64,000 bases of DNA from Kiritimatiellia bacterium (GCA_016296065.1 JAEDKA010000007.1:1-64000), one strand, 5' to 3'; counted from the stretch's first letter, positions 1-9,747 are shown. Numbers and translations are program-made. The notes: generated by a model from the letters alone, not told the origin.

Positions 1-270
1 GCAAACTGCCCCGCATCTGCGCATAGCGCATATATTGGCGTATATGTGTTTGCGCTTGCGTCGCGGAGCGACGCAACCCCCTGCCAAGCGATCCGTTCAC
101 TACAGGGGCCACCCTACTGGGGGTCCGTCGCTCCGCGACGGACATTCGCAGCTATCGCACAGAATCAAAAATCGGGAGCGCGCGAGAAAAGCGAATGGAA
201 AATGACTTTCTAGTCAACTGCTCCACGCCCTTCCTTGTTGCGTCGCGGAGCGACGCAACCCCCTGCCAAG
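1..270. repeat. Palindromic intergenic repeat cluster (GTCGC-GGA-GCGAC family)
   Basis: Non-coding stretch made of short hairpins. Positions 58-74 and 240-256 both read GCGTCGC-GGA-GCGACGC, and 125-141 reads CCGTCGC-TCC-GCGACGG. The 31 bp at 58-88 recur exactly at 240-270. Most of 1-145 recurs, inverted and split, at 39426-39815. I see no credible gene here. The small minus-strand reading frame across 152-355 has no recognisable product. It is probably a REP/BIME-like intergenic element; a role in termination or recombination is only inferred. Confidence 0.7.
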
Positions 271-375
271 ATTCGTGGTCCCGCGAAGCGCAAAACATGA
301 CAACATAGACTATGCAACGATGTTTGGCACTACATAAATATCTCGTTGCACCCAATCGCCCCGGACAACCCGGCT

Positions 376-420
376 ATACCCCGTTCGGGGAATGTGGCAT
401 TCCTCCGCCTTTGGTATCAT
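376..420 (+). promoter_or_regulatory. Putative regulated promoter of the first PATR gene
   Basis: Dyad ATACCCC-GTTC-GGGGAAT (376-393), then 21 nt, then TATCAT (415-420) as a possible -10. The geometry matches the dyad promoters of the xylan locus downstream, but both the -10 and the half-sites deviate from the best copies. An AGGAGG Shine-Dalgarno lies just before the ATG at 452, so this transcript would have a leader of about 25 nt. Confidence 0.4.
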
Positions 421-451
421 ACTGCCAAAACCACAAACAGGAGGACCGAAA

Positions 452-2590
452 ATGAATGGTATTATCAGGGCAGTAATCGTAGTTATGATCTTAGTCGCGG
501 CAACGCCTTCGCCTGCCGAATTCGTCTACACGCTGGACAATCAGCCTCACAGTACGTGGAAGGGTGGCAACAGCGAGAAGCCGTTCAACTGGGATGTCCC
601 AGGAAACTGGTCGGATAACACAGTGCCAGTTGTTGATACATGGCGCAATGTACACTTCGCTCTCGACACTGCGACAGCAATCGACTATGGTTCGAAGTAT
701 GCATCGGATAAGGACAACGGATCTTTTTCAATAATCGTTGATGCTGAATCCGCGCCGCTGACAATAACGCAAAGCGACGTCGACCTGCGCTGGTATGCTT
801 CAGGAAGAGACGGTACGGCCCGTACATCCTTCGTCAACCTTTCACCCTATCATGCTGTATTCAACATTAAGGTGATTATGTATGGGTTCAGGAACTATGA
901 TTCCGGCATTCACCCAGGAGCAGAGTTCAACAAGCCTTTCGAGTATACGGCGGGGAATCCGAAGTTCATCTTCTTTGCCGGAGACGATGAGGCGGAGGAT
1001 GATTATGTCAACACAACTATTTTCAGGTCAACATTCAGCAGCGGCAAGCCTGTCTCAATCGAGCAGGGACACATCGTCAGGTTCGAGGGTACATCGGCAT
1101 CTTTGTCCGCTGCGGGGAACGACGTGACGGTCGCAGGCGGCCTTGAGGTGCTTGGCGGCAATGTTACGTGCGCCACGCTCCAGGCGGTCGGCGATGGTGA
1201 AATCAAGCTGGAAAATGCGACTCTCACGGTGACTTCAGGCCTTTCTGGAAAAATGGCGTTCTCAGGTTTCGTGACCATCGACCACGGCAGCGCTGCAATT
1301 GATCTAAGCAACGCGTCATTTGACGAAAGCGTCGTACTCAACCTTGTCGGCGATGGTGCCGTCAATTACGGTGATGTCACTCCACCCAAGAGCTACGACG
1401 CCTTTATCAAGCTTAATGCCACAGGCGACCCTTGGGGTAACCAATATTTCATGAACGAAACTGTGCTTTGGTCAAGCGAAAAGGTTGCGGAGTCTGGATA
1501 CGACTACATAGTCGATACAAGGACTACGGAGAGCACAACTCTTCGTACCTCTGGTCAGATTGGGGATGATGTGAGATTCAACGGAGATTCCCTTACATTC
1601 ATAGGATCGGCTGGCAAAGAGGCAAGATTCATGCACAAGTGCGGGGTGGCTGAAGTCACGAAGCTGTACATGTATGCATGTTCGAAATACGAACTTGGAG
1701 GGCACAACAAGTGGGAACTAGCCGGTGTGCACAAGTTCAAGGGCGACATTGTTATCGGAGCTTCTTCGGGATATGATGCAGCATCTGCGGTTCAGTTCTA
1801 TTCCGGCGATGCAAACCGCTGGATGCAGCTTGACGGAAAACTGTCCGGCAGTGGCGCGATCCGTATGTACGGCAAGAGCGATTGCCCGAATCTGGGATTT
1901 GATTTCACCGACTGCGACAACAGCGGTTATACGGGTGCCATGTCCGTGGAGGGGGAGGCGGTCACGGCCAGGTTTAGCGCTGTCGCCGGTCTTGGCGACA
2001 ACCCTGCCGTGATCCTTGCGAAGGGTCTCTCTATCGCGGGTGGTGCTAAGGTAGAGATCAACAACAACGTAGCCGCGGTAGTTGATCAGCCCAACAGGGG
2101 TCTGTATGTTGTGGATTCAGGAACTCTCACGATTACCTCCGACCTGACTTGGAAGGGCCCTGTCTCGTTCGCCGCAAGTAGCGCGGAACTGACGAAGACA
2201 GGTGACGGTTCGCTGATTCTCGACGGAGCAAACGGCACTGCGAGCGGGACGATAAAGGTTAGCGAAGGATCGTTGGTCGCTGCGAATCCGTATGCCGTCG
2301 GCGGAATCGCCGTAACGGGCGGAACAGGCACGCTATATTCTCTTTCCGAGCCTTCCGACGGATCGCGTGTCATTGCAGAACAGCCGCTGTTGTTCATCCC
2401 CGGCGCCTCTGTGTCAGCTGACGCTACTGAGAACGTTGCCTCCGTCGTTGCCAGGGGCTGGGTGTTTTCCACCGCCAACTACGGGCTCAAGGATTCGTGG
2501 AAGGTTGTCCTGACTCAGGTAGAGGTTGATGGCGGTGTGTTGGTAAGCGCCGGGGCGAAGAAGCCTGGAATGGCTGTTGTCATTCGCTGA
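452..2590 (+). CDS. Secreted autotransporter-type beta-strand-repeat (PATR) protein
   Basis: 712 aa. The ATG at 452 is chosen because AGGAGG precedes it and because it begins a good signal peptide (MNGIIRAVIVVMILVAATPS, cleaved near SPA-EF). The body is rich in G, S, T, N and short beta strands. It contains the passenger-associated pattern LTKTGDGSLILDGANG followed by GTIKVSEGSLV near residues 580-620. There is no C-terminal beta-barrel of a classical type V autotransporter. The protein instead ends abruptly in GMAVVIR, a tail resembling those of the PATR proteins ending at 22875 and 53374. It is probably a surface or extracellular adhesin or polysaccharide-contacting protein; ligand unknown. 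It lies next to the xylan locus under a related promoter. Confidence 0.75.
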   Translation: MNGIIRAVIVVMILVAATPSPAEFVYTLDNQPHSTWKGGNSEKPFNWDVPGNWSDNTVPVVDTWRNVHFALDTATAIDYGSKYASDKDNGSFSIIVDAESAPLTITQSDVDLRWYASGRDGTARTSFVNLSPYHAVFNIKVIMYGFRNYDSGIHPGAEFNKPFEYTAGNPKFIFFAGDDEAEDDYVNTTIFRSTFSSGKPVSIEQGHIVRFEGTSASLSAAGNDVTVAGGLEVLGGNVTCATLQAVGDGEIKLENATLTVTSGLSGKMAFSGFVTIDHGSAAIDLSNASFDESVVLNLVGDGAVNYGDVTPPKSYDAFIKLNATGDPWGNQYFMNETVLWSSEKVAESGYDYIVDTRTTESTTLRTSGQIGDDVRFNGDSLTFIGSAGKEARFMHKCGVAEVTKLYMYACSKYELGGHNKWELAGVHKFKGDIVIGASSGYDAASAVQFYSGDANRWMQLDGKLSGSGAIRMYGKSDCPNLGFDFTDCDNSGYTGAMSVEGEAVTARFSAVAGLGDNPAVILAKGLSIAGGAKVEINNNVAAVVDQPNRGLYVVDSGTLTITSDLTWKGPVSFAASSAELTKTGDGSLILDGANGTASGTIKVSEGSLVAANPYAVGGIAVTGGTGTLYSLSEPSDGSRVIAEQPLLFIPGASVSADATENVASVVARGWVFSTANYGLKDSWKVVLTQVEVDGGVLVSAGAKKPGMAVVIR

Positions 2591-2624
2591 TGCGCTGATA
2601 GGGTGTGGCGTCGCAGACATGCCC

Positions 2625-2671
2625 ATAGCTAAAATGGGTGATGGACTGAACGAGCTGGGGAATGGTATAAT
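2625..2671 (+). promoter_or_regulatory. Promoter/operator of the GH10-GH115 operon
   Basis: Right half-site GGGTGAT at 2636-2642, 23 nt, then a perfect -10 TATAAT at 2666-2671. The left half (ATAGCTA, 2625-2631) is poor. The ATG at 2715 lies about 43 nt beyond the -10, with GGAG close before it, so this mRNA has a normal leader. Confidence 0.5.
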
Positions 2672-2714
2672 TGTTGCATATAAATAACTAGTAGCATCTG
2701 CAAATTGGAGTAAT

Positions 2715-3860
2715 ATGAAACACATCACGCTTCTTGCATCGTTCGCACTTGCCACCGGCGCGCTCTTCGGGGCCGACGGAATCAAGGACGCGATGCCGTT
2801 CAGGTTTGGCGTCGCGATTCCTGGCAGGATATTCATGCATGAGCCGAACGACTCGACGCGCCTCGTCGAGCAGCACTTCAGCTCCATCACGGCCGAGAAC
2901 GAGATGAAGCCCGATGCTCTCCAGCCGCGCGAAGGCGAGTTTCGCTGGGACGTTGCGGACAGGTTCGTCGCGTTCGGCGAGAGGCACGGGATGAAGATCA
3001 TAGGACACTGCCTCGTCTGGCACAACCAGACGCCGCGCTGGTTCTTCGTCAACGCCGACGGATCCAAGGCCGACCGCGAGACGCTGATCGCGCGGATGCG
3101 CGCGCACATTCACGCCGTCGTCGGACGCTACAAGGGGCGCATCCACGGCTGGGACGTAGTGAACGAGGCGTTCGACGACGGCGGGAAGCTGCATCCATCT
3201 CCGTGGCGAGACGGAGTCGGCGACGACTTCGTCGAGCTGGCGTTCCGCTTCGCGCACGAGGCCGACCCTGAAGCGGAGCTGTACTACAACGACTTCAACA
3301 TGTTCACGTCCGGCAAGCGCAGGGGCGTCGTGGAGATGGTCCGCAAATTCAAGGAGAAGGGCGTGCGAATCGATGCCGTCGGACTCCAGAGCCACGCCGG
3401 GCTCAAGGGGCCGAAGGTCGAGGAGTACGAGGCGACGATCATGGCTCTGGCGGCGGCCGGAGTAAAGGCGATGATCACCGAACTGGACGTCAGCGCGCTC
3501 CCGAGCGCGTGGGGTGTCACAGCCGAGATCACCGCGCGCCACGACTACGACGAGAAGTACAATCCGTGGAAGGACGGCATTCTCCCGAAGGACGTGGAGC
3601 GCGAGCACGCAAGGCGCTACTTCGACCTTTTCAAGATGTATCTGCGCCATGCCGACGTCATCGACCGCGTCACGCTGTGGGGGCTTACGGACGGCGACTC
3701 CTGGCTGAACGACTTCCCCGTAAGGGGACGTACGGACTATCCGCTGTTCTTCGGCCGCGACGGACAGATGAAGCAGTGCGCAAAGGCAGTATGGAAACTC
3801 GCCAAGAACAAGCGGCGGGACGCCGCTTCCCCCAGTCAGGTCAAAAGTTCATCCAGATAA
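2715..3860 (+). CDS. GH10 endo-1,4-beta-xylanase, secreted
   Basis: 381 aa. Signal peptide at residues 1-20 (ending ALFGA-DG), then a single GH10 (beta/alpha)8 domain. Signatures seen: SSITAENEMKP near residue 60, HCLVWHNQTPRWF near 98-110, acid/base Glu151 in WDVVNEAF, nucleophile Glu256 in ITELDVS, and the late WGLTDGDSWL. It would cleave the xylan backbone outside the inner membrane. Family GH10 retains anomeric configuration and tolerates decorated xylan. It is the first gene of an operon; the GH115 gene follows after 15 bp. The last 18 residues are a charged, Ser-rich tail without a recognised domain. Length is normal for a one-domain GH10. Confidence 0.95.
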   Translation: MKHITLLASFALATGALFGADGIKDAMPFRFGVAIPGRIFMHEPNDSTRLVEQHFSSITAENEMKPDALQPREGEFRWDVADRFVAFGERHGMKIIGHCLVWHNQTPRWFFVNADGSKADRETLIARMRAHIHAVVGRYKGRIHGWDVVNEAFDDGGKLHPSPWRDGVGDDFVELAFRFAHEADPEAELYYNDFNMFTSGKRRGVVEMVRKFKEKGVRIDAVGLQSHAGLKGPKVEEYEATIMALAAAGVKAMITELDVSALPSAWGVTAEITARHDYDEKYNPWKDGILPKDVEREHARRYFDLFKMYLRHADVIDRVTLWGLTDGDSWLNDFPVRGRTDYPLFFGRDGQMKQCAKAVWKLAKNKRRDAASPSQVKSSSR

Positions 3861-3875
3861 CAATCGCATGGCGGA

Positions 3876-6800
3876 ATGAAATTGAAAAATCATATAGTGG
3901 CGGCTGCGGCGATCGCCGCGCTGACAGCCGGGGCGATTGACCATCCGGGCGCGACGACGGACCGCCTTGCGCCAGACCGCTTCACGCTCGTCGAGAACGG
4001 ACGCCCCGCAGTGAGGATCGTCGTGGAAAGCGATGAACCTGCGGTGAGGATCGCGGCGGCGAATCTCGACGCGGACTTCGAACGCGTCACGGGCGAGAAG
4101 ACGCCGCCGAACAGCCGCCGTTCCATAGTCGTCCGCATCGATCCCGCGCTCAATGGGAAGCGCGAGACATATGTGATGAAGGTAACGCCGGACGCGATCG
4201 TCGTTTCCGGAAGCGACAGGCGCGGCGCGGTGTACGGAATCTACGAGCTCTCGGAGCAGATCGGCGTTTCGCCGTGGTACGACTGGGCGGACGCGCCGCT
4301 CGGGTGGAAGGCTAAACCCGGCGCGAAGCTCAATCTCTCCATTGCGCGCGGAGAATACACGAACGGCGAGCCGGCGGTGCGCTACCGCGGAATCTTCCTG
4401 AACGACGAGGCGCCGTGTCTCACTGGATGGGTGAAGAACACATACGGCACGGACTTCGGCGACCACCGCTTCTACGCGCGCGTCGGCGAGCTCGTGCTGC
4501 GACTTCGTGGAAACTTCATCTGGCCCGCGATGTGGTGCTGGGCGTTTTACGCGGACGATCCCGAGAACTCGAAGACGCTCGACGAAATGGGTGTAATCGT
4601 CGGCACTTCGCACCACGAGCCGATGGCGCGCAACCACCAGGAATACGCCCGCCGCCGCAAGGAGATCGGCCCCTGGAACTACAGGACGAACAAGGATGCG
4701 CTCGACAAGTTCTTCGCCGAGGGAGTGAGGCGCATGAAGACGACCGAGGATGTCGTCACGATCGGAATGCGCGGAGACGGCGACGTTGAGATGGACGGAA
4801 GCGGCGACATGGAGCTGATGAAGTCCATAATCGCGAACCAGCGCGCCATCATCGAGCGCGAGGCGGGGAAGAGCGCGGCGGATGTGCCGCAGGTCTGGGC
4901 GCTCTACAAGGAAGTGCAGGATTATTTCGACAAGGGGATGCGTCCGCCCGAGGACGTCACGATTCTCCTCTGCGACGACAACTGGGGAAACGTGCGCATG
5001 CTTCCGCGCAAGGAGGAGCGGAACCGCCTTGGCGGATGGGGAATGTACTACCACGTCGACTACGTTGGCGCGCCGCGCAACTCGAAGTTCATGAACTGCA
5101 CGAGCGCGGCGTCCATGTGGGAGCAGATGTCGCTTGCGTATGAATACGGCGTCGACCGTCTGTGGGTGCTCAACGTCGGCGACCTGAAGCCGATGGAGTA
5201 TCCGATAACGCTCTTCCTCGACATGGCGTGGAATCCTACGCGCTACACTCCGAAGACTCTCGGGAAGTTCACCGAGCGCTTCTGCGCCGGAATCTTCGGC
5301 AAGCAGGAGGCGAAGGAGGCCGCGCGCATCCTCGACCTCACTTCGCGCTGGGCGTGCCGCTGTACGCCGGAGCTGCTGAACAAGGACACTTACGACCTAA
5401 AGTCCGGCGAGTGGGCGAAAGTCGCTGGAGACTACGCGAGGCTCGCGAAGGAAGCGGAGGCGCAGTACGCGCGGCTTCCGGCGGATGCCAAGGACGCGTA
5501 TTTCGAAATCGTGCTCTTCCACGTCAAGGCGATGGCGAATCTGTACGAGATGTACTATGCGCAGGCGATGAACCAGCATTTGGCCGCAAAGGACGCAAAG
5601 AGCGCAAAGGAAGATGACGAGATCAATGCCTGGGCTGAGAAGGTGGAGGAGTGTTTCAAGCGGCACGCCGAGATATGCGACGAGTACAACCTCAAGGTTG
5701 CGGGCGGAAAGTGGAACGGAATGATGAGCCAGAAGGTGATAGGCTACACCTCGTGGAACGACGGATTCCCCGCCGATACGTGTCCGAAGGTCGTTCGCGC
5801 GGGCGCGGCTGCGGAAGAAGCCGCAGCGGCGGAGCGCGCGGCGAAGCTCCTCGCGGCGAATGAGCCGCGAATCTACTCCTCGCAGCGCTCGAAGTCGTAC
5901 GACGCCAATATGGGCGAGAACTGGTGGATGCGCCGCCATGACGCGATCCTCGAGCGCGTGAAGGCGGAGCGCGAGTTTGATCTCGTGCTTGCGGGCGACT
6001 CGATAACGCATCGCTGGGAGCGCCACGGCAAGGATGCGTATGTGCAGGTCACCAACGAGCTCAGGGTGCTCAACCTCGGGTTCGGCGCGGACAACGTGAA
6101 GAACCTGCTGTGGCGGTTCAGGTCCGGTGAGCTCGACGGATACCGCGCCAAGGCGGTGCAGCTGATGATCGGGACGAACAACGGAACGAGCGAGCCGCCC
6201 GAGGAGACTGCCGCGCAGATACGCGCGGCGCTCAGGGAGATACGCGCGCGCCAGCCGCAGGCGAAGATTCTGCTGTGTCCGATACTTCCGCGCGGCACTC
6301 CGGATTCCGTGGAGCGCGGCAAAAACGACGCGGTGAACGAACTGCTCAGGCCGCTTGCGGACGGGAAGACGATTGTGTGGACGGACTGGAGCGGATTCTT
6401 CACGCTCGACGACGGAAGATTGACGCCTGGGCTTAACGACGACGGGCTGCATCCGAACGCGAAGGGCTACGCCGAGTGGGCGAAGGTCGCGCTTCCCGTC
6501 TGGAAGGCGGCGTGCGGGAAGGGCAAAGGTCAGGAGGCGCGAGACAAGAGCCGCGAGAAATCGTCTTCCGGCTCCCGTTCCACGTCCAGCGTCAAGGAAT
6601 CACCTGGCTCCGTCGTCACCATCGAGGCGCGCGACTACGCCAATGCCATTGCGCCGAAGGGCTTTCGCTGGGAGTTCATCCCGGGGCTCGGATATGGCGA
6701 AGGGGCGATGGAGGTGTTTCCGCGCATCGCCGCGCCGACGGGAGCGAAGCTTTCGTACAATGTTGCTGTTCCGTCCGGCGCGGAGTCCGTCGAGGTGACG

Positions 6801-7085
6801 GTCGTCACGCGATCGACGCTTGCGTTCGCGAGGCCGGAGGGGCACCGCTATTCCGTTGCGTTCGGGAAAGGCGGCGAGCCGAAGATCGTGAACTTCAACG
6901 CGCGGCTCAACGAGAAGCCGGAGAACATCTACTCCGTGTACTATCCGACAATCGCGCGCAGGGTTGTGCGGCAGAAGGTGCGGCTCGAGGTTCCGCACGG
7001 CGCGTCCGGCTCCGCGACGCTCGAGCTTTCGCCTCTCGACCAGGGTGTAGCCTTCGAGCAGATTCTCGTCGACTGGGTGCGGTAG
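3876..7085 (+). CDS. GH115 xylan alpha-glucuronidase with an inserted SGNH esterase domain
   Basis: 1069 aa with signal peptide MKLKNHIVAAAAIAALTAGA. Residues about 25-640 form the GH115 core: GVSPWYDWADAPLGW, YRGIFLNDEAP, the LCDDNWGN segment and a helical part ending near VIGYTSWNDGF. Residues about 670-885 are an SGNH hydrolase: block I LAGDSITHRW with Ser709, a GTNNG block, and DGLHPNAKGY giving Asp856 and His859. After a Ser/Lys/Arg-rich linker (about 889-910) comes a beta-sandwich resembling the usual GH115 C-terminal domain (TIEARDYANAIAPKGFRWEFIPGLG to ILVDWVR). GH115 removes (4-O-methyl)glucuronic acid from xylan. The inserted esterase probably deacylates the same chain; its substrate is unproven. 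It follows GH10 by 15 bp and is presumably cotranscribed. Confidence 0.9.
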   Translation: MKLKNHIVAAAAIAALTAGAIDHPGATTDRLAPDRFTLVENGRPAVRIVVESDEPAVRIAAANLDADFERVTGEKTPPNSRRSIVVRIDPALNGKRETYVMKVTPDAIVVSGSDRRGAVYGIYELSEQIGVSPWYDWADAPLGWKAKPGAKLNLSIARGEYTNGEPAVRYRGIFLNDEAPCLTGWVKNTYGTDFGDHRFYARVGELVLRLRGNFIWPAMWCWAFYADDPENSKTLDEMGVIVGTSHHEPMARNHQEYARRRKEIGPWNYRTNKDALDKFFAEGVRRMKTTEDVVTIGMRGDGDVEMDGSGDMELMKSIIANQRAIIEREAGKSAADVPQVWALYKEVQDYFDKGMRPPEDVTILLCDDNWGNVRMLPRKEERNRLGGWGMYYHVDYVGAPRNSKFMNCTSAASMWEQMSLAYEYGVDRLWVLNVGDLKPMEYPITLFLDMAWNPTRYTPKTLGKFTERFCAGIFGKQEAKEAARILDLTSRWACRCTPELLNKDTYDLKSGEWAKVAGDYARLAKEAEAQYARLPADAKDAYFEIVLFHVKAMANLYEMYYAQAMNQHLAAKDAKSAKEDDEINAWAEKVEECFKRHAEICDEYNLKVAGGKWNGMMSQKVIGYTSWNDGFPADTCPKVVRAGAAAEEAAAAERAAKLLAANEPRIYSSQRSKSYDANMGENWWMRRHDAILERVKAEREFDLVLAGDSITHRWERHGKDAYVQVTNELRVLNLGFGADNVKNLLWRFRSGELDGYRAKAVQLMIGTNNGTSEPPEETAAQIRAALREIRARQPQAKILLCPILPRGTPDSVERGKNDAVNELLRPLADGKTIVWTDWSGFFTLDDGRLTPGLNDDGLHPNAKGYAEWAKVALPVWKAACGKGKGQEARDKSREKSSSGSRSTSSVKESPGSVVTIEARDYANAIAPKGFRWEFIPGLGYGEGAMEVFPRIAAPTGAKLSYNVAVPSGAESVEVTVVTRSTLAFARPEGHRYSVAFGKGGEPKIVNFNARLNEKPENIYSVYYPTIARRVVRQKVRLEVPHGASGSATLELSPLDQGVAFEQILVDWVR

Positions 7086-7086
7086 A

Positions 7087-7132
7087 CACGCCCTTTCGGG
7101 GGATAGAAGGCATTCGGGCGCTTTGCTATAAT
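7087..7132 (+). promoter_or_regulatory. Promoter of the GH51 gene with dyad-like operator
   Basis: CACGCCC-TTTC-GGGGGAT at 7087-7104, then exactly 22 nt, then TATAAT (7127-7132). Only 6 nt separate the -10 from the ATG at 7139, predicting a leaderless mRNA. The right half-site matches the locus consensus at 6 of 7 positions; the left half is weak. Confidence 0.5.
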
Positions 7133-7138
7133 TTAGGC

Positions 7139-9004
7139 ATGAAAACTAAAGCGCTTGTTGTCGCCGCGGCAGCGGCATTCGCAGGGGTTGCCTGCGCCGA
7201 CGTCTCTACCGTAACCATTGGCGAGGCGAAGTATCCGATGGCTCCCGACATGTGGGGCATCTTCTTCGAGGACATCGACCTGTCGCTCGACGGAGGCGTC
7301 TACGCCGAGCTTGTGCGCAACCGCGCGTTCGAGGACGGGCTTGGCGGAATTCGCGAGCTGACGCTTGAGTACTGGCATCCGTTCGGCGGTGCGACGTACG
7401 AGCTTGTCGCGAAGGGTGGACCGTATGAGAAGAGCCCGGCGTTCTGCCGCGTGAAGTCGCGCAAGGGCGGCGGTATCCTCAACGACGGCTATTTCGGGAT
7501 GAACGCTGTCGCGGGGAAGTCATACGATTTTGGGGTTGCGCTCCGCGGCAATGCCGTTGTCGAGGTGGAGTTCGCCGGGGCGAGACATTCGTTCTCCATA
7601 GTTGATTCTGACGGAAAGTCCTGGAAGGAGTTTTCGGCAAAACTTGTTCCGGAGCTGAGCGATCCGAAGGCGCGGCTGGCGATAAGGCTCGTGGAGGGCG
7701 ACTGGTTTGACATCGACTGCGTGAGCCTAATGCCGGGTGATCGCGTGGCGGGGCTGTTCCGCCGCGACCTCGTCGACGCGCTGAAGGCGCTGAATCCGAG
7801 CTTCATGCGCTTCCCAGGCGGATGCTGGGTCGAGGGTGACACGATGAAGTGCGCCTACCGCTGGAAGCAGACGCTTGGCGGAAAGTGGGACCGGCGCACG
7901 CAGTGGAACGTCTGGAAGTACTGGTCCACGAACGCCGTCGGTTTCCACGAATACCTGCTTCTCAGCGAGGCGCTCGGAGCAAAGCCGCTCTTCTGCATCA
8001 ACGACGGCGAAGCCCATAGGGACAAGGTTCCGCTCGATAAGATGGACGAGATCGTGCAGGATGCGTTGGACTGCATTGAATACTGCAACGGAGGATTAGA
8101 CACAGAGTGGGGCGCGAAGCGCGCCGCGGCGGGGCATCCCGAGCCGTTCAACCTCGAGTACCTTGAGATCGGCAACGAGCGCTGGGGCAAGGAGTACGAT
8201 GACCGTTATGCGCTGATCTACGACGCCGTGAAGGCGAAGTATCCCGAAGTGAAGATCATCTCCAACTACTTCAAGGACTGGCAGGTCAAGGCGCGTCCGT
8301 TCGAGTTGCGCGACGACCACGACTACCAGCGTCCGGACTGGTTCATGTCCGTCGGGGCGGAGCGCTACGGGAAGATGGAGCGCGGGGGCTTCGGAATCTT
8401 CGTCGGCGAGTATGCTGTCACGGAGGGGACGGGGCGCTACGGCTCGCTGCGTGCGGCGATCGGCGAGGCGGCGTACATGTGTTCGCTCGAGCGCAATGCG
8501 GACCTCGTGAAGCTTGCGGCGTATGCGCCGCTCTTCGCGAACGTCGAGCACACGACGTGGACCCCGAACCTCATCTACATCGACACCGACCGTGCCTATT
8601 TGACGCCGAGCTACTGGACGCAGCGGCTTTTCGGCGAGTACAGGGGCGACGAGGTGCTTGCGATCGACATCGACACGACGACGTTCGATGTGACTGTTCC
8701 GAAGACATGGGGCGCAAAGGGTAATGATGACTTCACGATCCGCAGGGTGCAGGGCTCGGCGCTCCGCCGCGCGGACGGATCCGTCGTCCTAAAGCTGGTG
8801 AACTGCGGCGACGAGCCCGCGCCGGTGAGGGTCAACCTACGCGGCAAGGCTGAGAAGACAGTGCTTACGTCCGCCGGCGCGGACGACGCGAACACAGCGT
8901 TCGAGCCGGACAGGGTGAAGCCAGTCACGACTGCGGCCGACTTCTCTGGCGAGGACGTGTTGCCTCCGCTCTCGTTGTCCGTCTACGTCATCGAGCAAAA
9001 GTGA
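7139..9004 (+). CDS. GH51 alpha-L-arabinofuranosidase, secreted
   Basis: 621 aa. Start at ATG 7139, six bases after TATAAT; no Shine-Dalgarno is visible. Signal peptide MKTKALVVAAAAAFAGVACA. An N-terminal region (MWGIFFEDIDLSLDGGVYAELVRNRAFE) typical of GH51 is followed by a carbohydrate-binding-like beta domain. The catalytic barrel has the acid/base Glu347 in EIGNERWG and the nucleophile Glu424 in FVGEYAV. A C-terminal beta domain includes LKLVNCGDEPAPV. Arabinofuranosidases of this family strip L-arabinose from arabinoxylan or arabinan. The export signal contrasts with many GH51 enzymes, which are cytoplasmic. It ends 129 bp before the convergent response-regulator gene; that gap holds only a small CCGTG/CACGG hairpin near 9108-9122. 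Confidence 0.93.
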   Translation: MKTKALVVAAAAAFAGVACADVSTVTIGEAKYPMAPDMWGIFFEDIDLSLDGGVYAELVRNRAFEDGLGGIRELTLEYWHPFGGATYELVAKGGPYEKSPAFCRVKSRKGGGILNDGYFGMNAVAGKSYDFGVALRGNAVVEVEFAGARHSFSIVDSDGKSWKEFSAKLVPELSDPKARLAIRLVEGDWFDIDCVSLMPGDRVAGLFRRDLVDALKALNPSFMRFPGGCWVEGDTMKCAYRWKQTLGGKWDRRTQWNVWKYWSTNAVGFHEYLLLSEALGAKPLFCINDGEAHRDKVPLDKMDEIVQDALDCIEYCNGGLDTEWGAKRAAAGHPEPFNLEYLEIGNERWGKEYDDRYALIYDAVKAKYPEVKIISNYFKDWQVKARPFELRDDHDYQRPDWFMSVGAERYGKMERGGFGIFVGEYAVTEGTGRYGSLRAAIGEAAYMCSLERNADLVKLAAYAPLFANVEHTTWTPNLIYIDTDRAYLTPSYWTQRLFGEYRGDEVLAIDIDTTTFDVTVPKTWGAKGNDDFTIRRVQGSALRRADGSVVLKLVNCGDEPAPVRVNLRGKAEKTVLTSAGADDANTAFEPDRVKPVTTAADFSGEDVLPPLSLSVYVIEQK

Positions 9005-9132
9005 CGCGACTTTCGGCGCTTCTTTCCCGCCACCTTTTCCGCTTTGCGTGAACGGGTCGGGGAAAGCTGGCCGTTAGCCAAGGTAAGCGCAATTCCTCGC
9101 CGGAAAAGACCGTGCCTGCCACGGGCTCGGGC

Positions 9133-9747
9133 TTAGCTTTCTATGACGCCGCGCGAGATGGCGAGCGTAACGGCCTCCATGCGGTCGTTGACATCCATCT
9201 TCTCGAATATGTGGCGGAAGTGCGTCTTGACGGAATTGACGCTTATGCCGAGCATTTCCGCGACTTCGGGGTTGGAGAATCCCTTAGCCGCCAGCTGGAG
9301 GATTGAAAGCTCGCGGGCGGAAAGGCTCTTCACCTCCTGTCGCATGTCGAATATCCGCTGGATGTTGTCCGGAATGTATTTTCCGCCGCCGGCGATGATC
9401 TTCACGGCCTTCGCAATCTCGGCCGGACGTGAGTCCTTTGGGATGTAGCCGTTCGCGCCGAGCTTCAGCGCGCGGAAGATGTCCTCCTCCAGCTCGCTCG
9501 TGGTGAGCATCGCCACCTTGGCGTCTGGATGGACCTTGCGCAGCGCCTCGAGCGCGTCAAGCCCGCTGACTGACGGCATCCTGATGTCGAGCAGCAGGAC
9601 GTCAGGCTTGGTCTTTTCGTAGAAGCCGAGAATGTCCTCCGCGCTTTCCGCTGTCGCCACGACCTCCATCCCCTCGGCGCGCGAGAGTACGAACTTGAGG
9701 CCTGCGAGCACTACGCCGTGGTCGTCGACTACTGCTACTTTTGTCAT
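9133..9747 (-). CDS. NarL/FixJ-type response regulator
   Basis: 204 aa. The receiver domain (residues 1-120) has the acidic pair Asp8-Asp9, phosphoacceptor Asp54 in LLLDIRMP, and the expected Thr and Lys (LTTSE and PKDS). The LuxR/GerE helix-turn-helix (about 138-200) contains LSARELSILQLAAKGFSNPEVAEMLGISVNSVKTHF. It overlaps the sensor kinase gene by 4 bp (ATGA), so the pair is translationally coupled. Its position inside the hemicellulase locus makes it the obvious candidate for binding the ATCATCC-N4-GGGTGAT dyads nearby. NarL-type regulators bind such sites as dimers, but the match is inferred. Confidence 0.93.
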   Translation of the reverse strand: MTKVAVVDDHGVVLAGLKFVLSRAEGMEVVATAESAEDILGFYEKTKPDVLLLDIRMPSVSGLDALEALRKVHPDAKVAMLTTSELEEDIFRALKLGANGYIPKDSRPAEIAKAVKIIAGGGKYIPDNIQRIFDMRQEVKSLSARELSILQLAAKGFSNPEVAEMLGISVNSVKTHFRHIFEKMDVNDRMEAVTLAISRGVIES

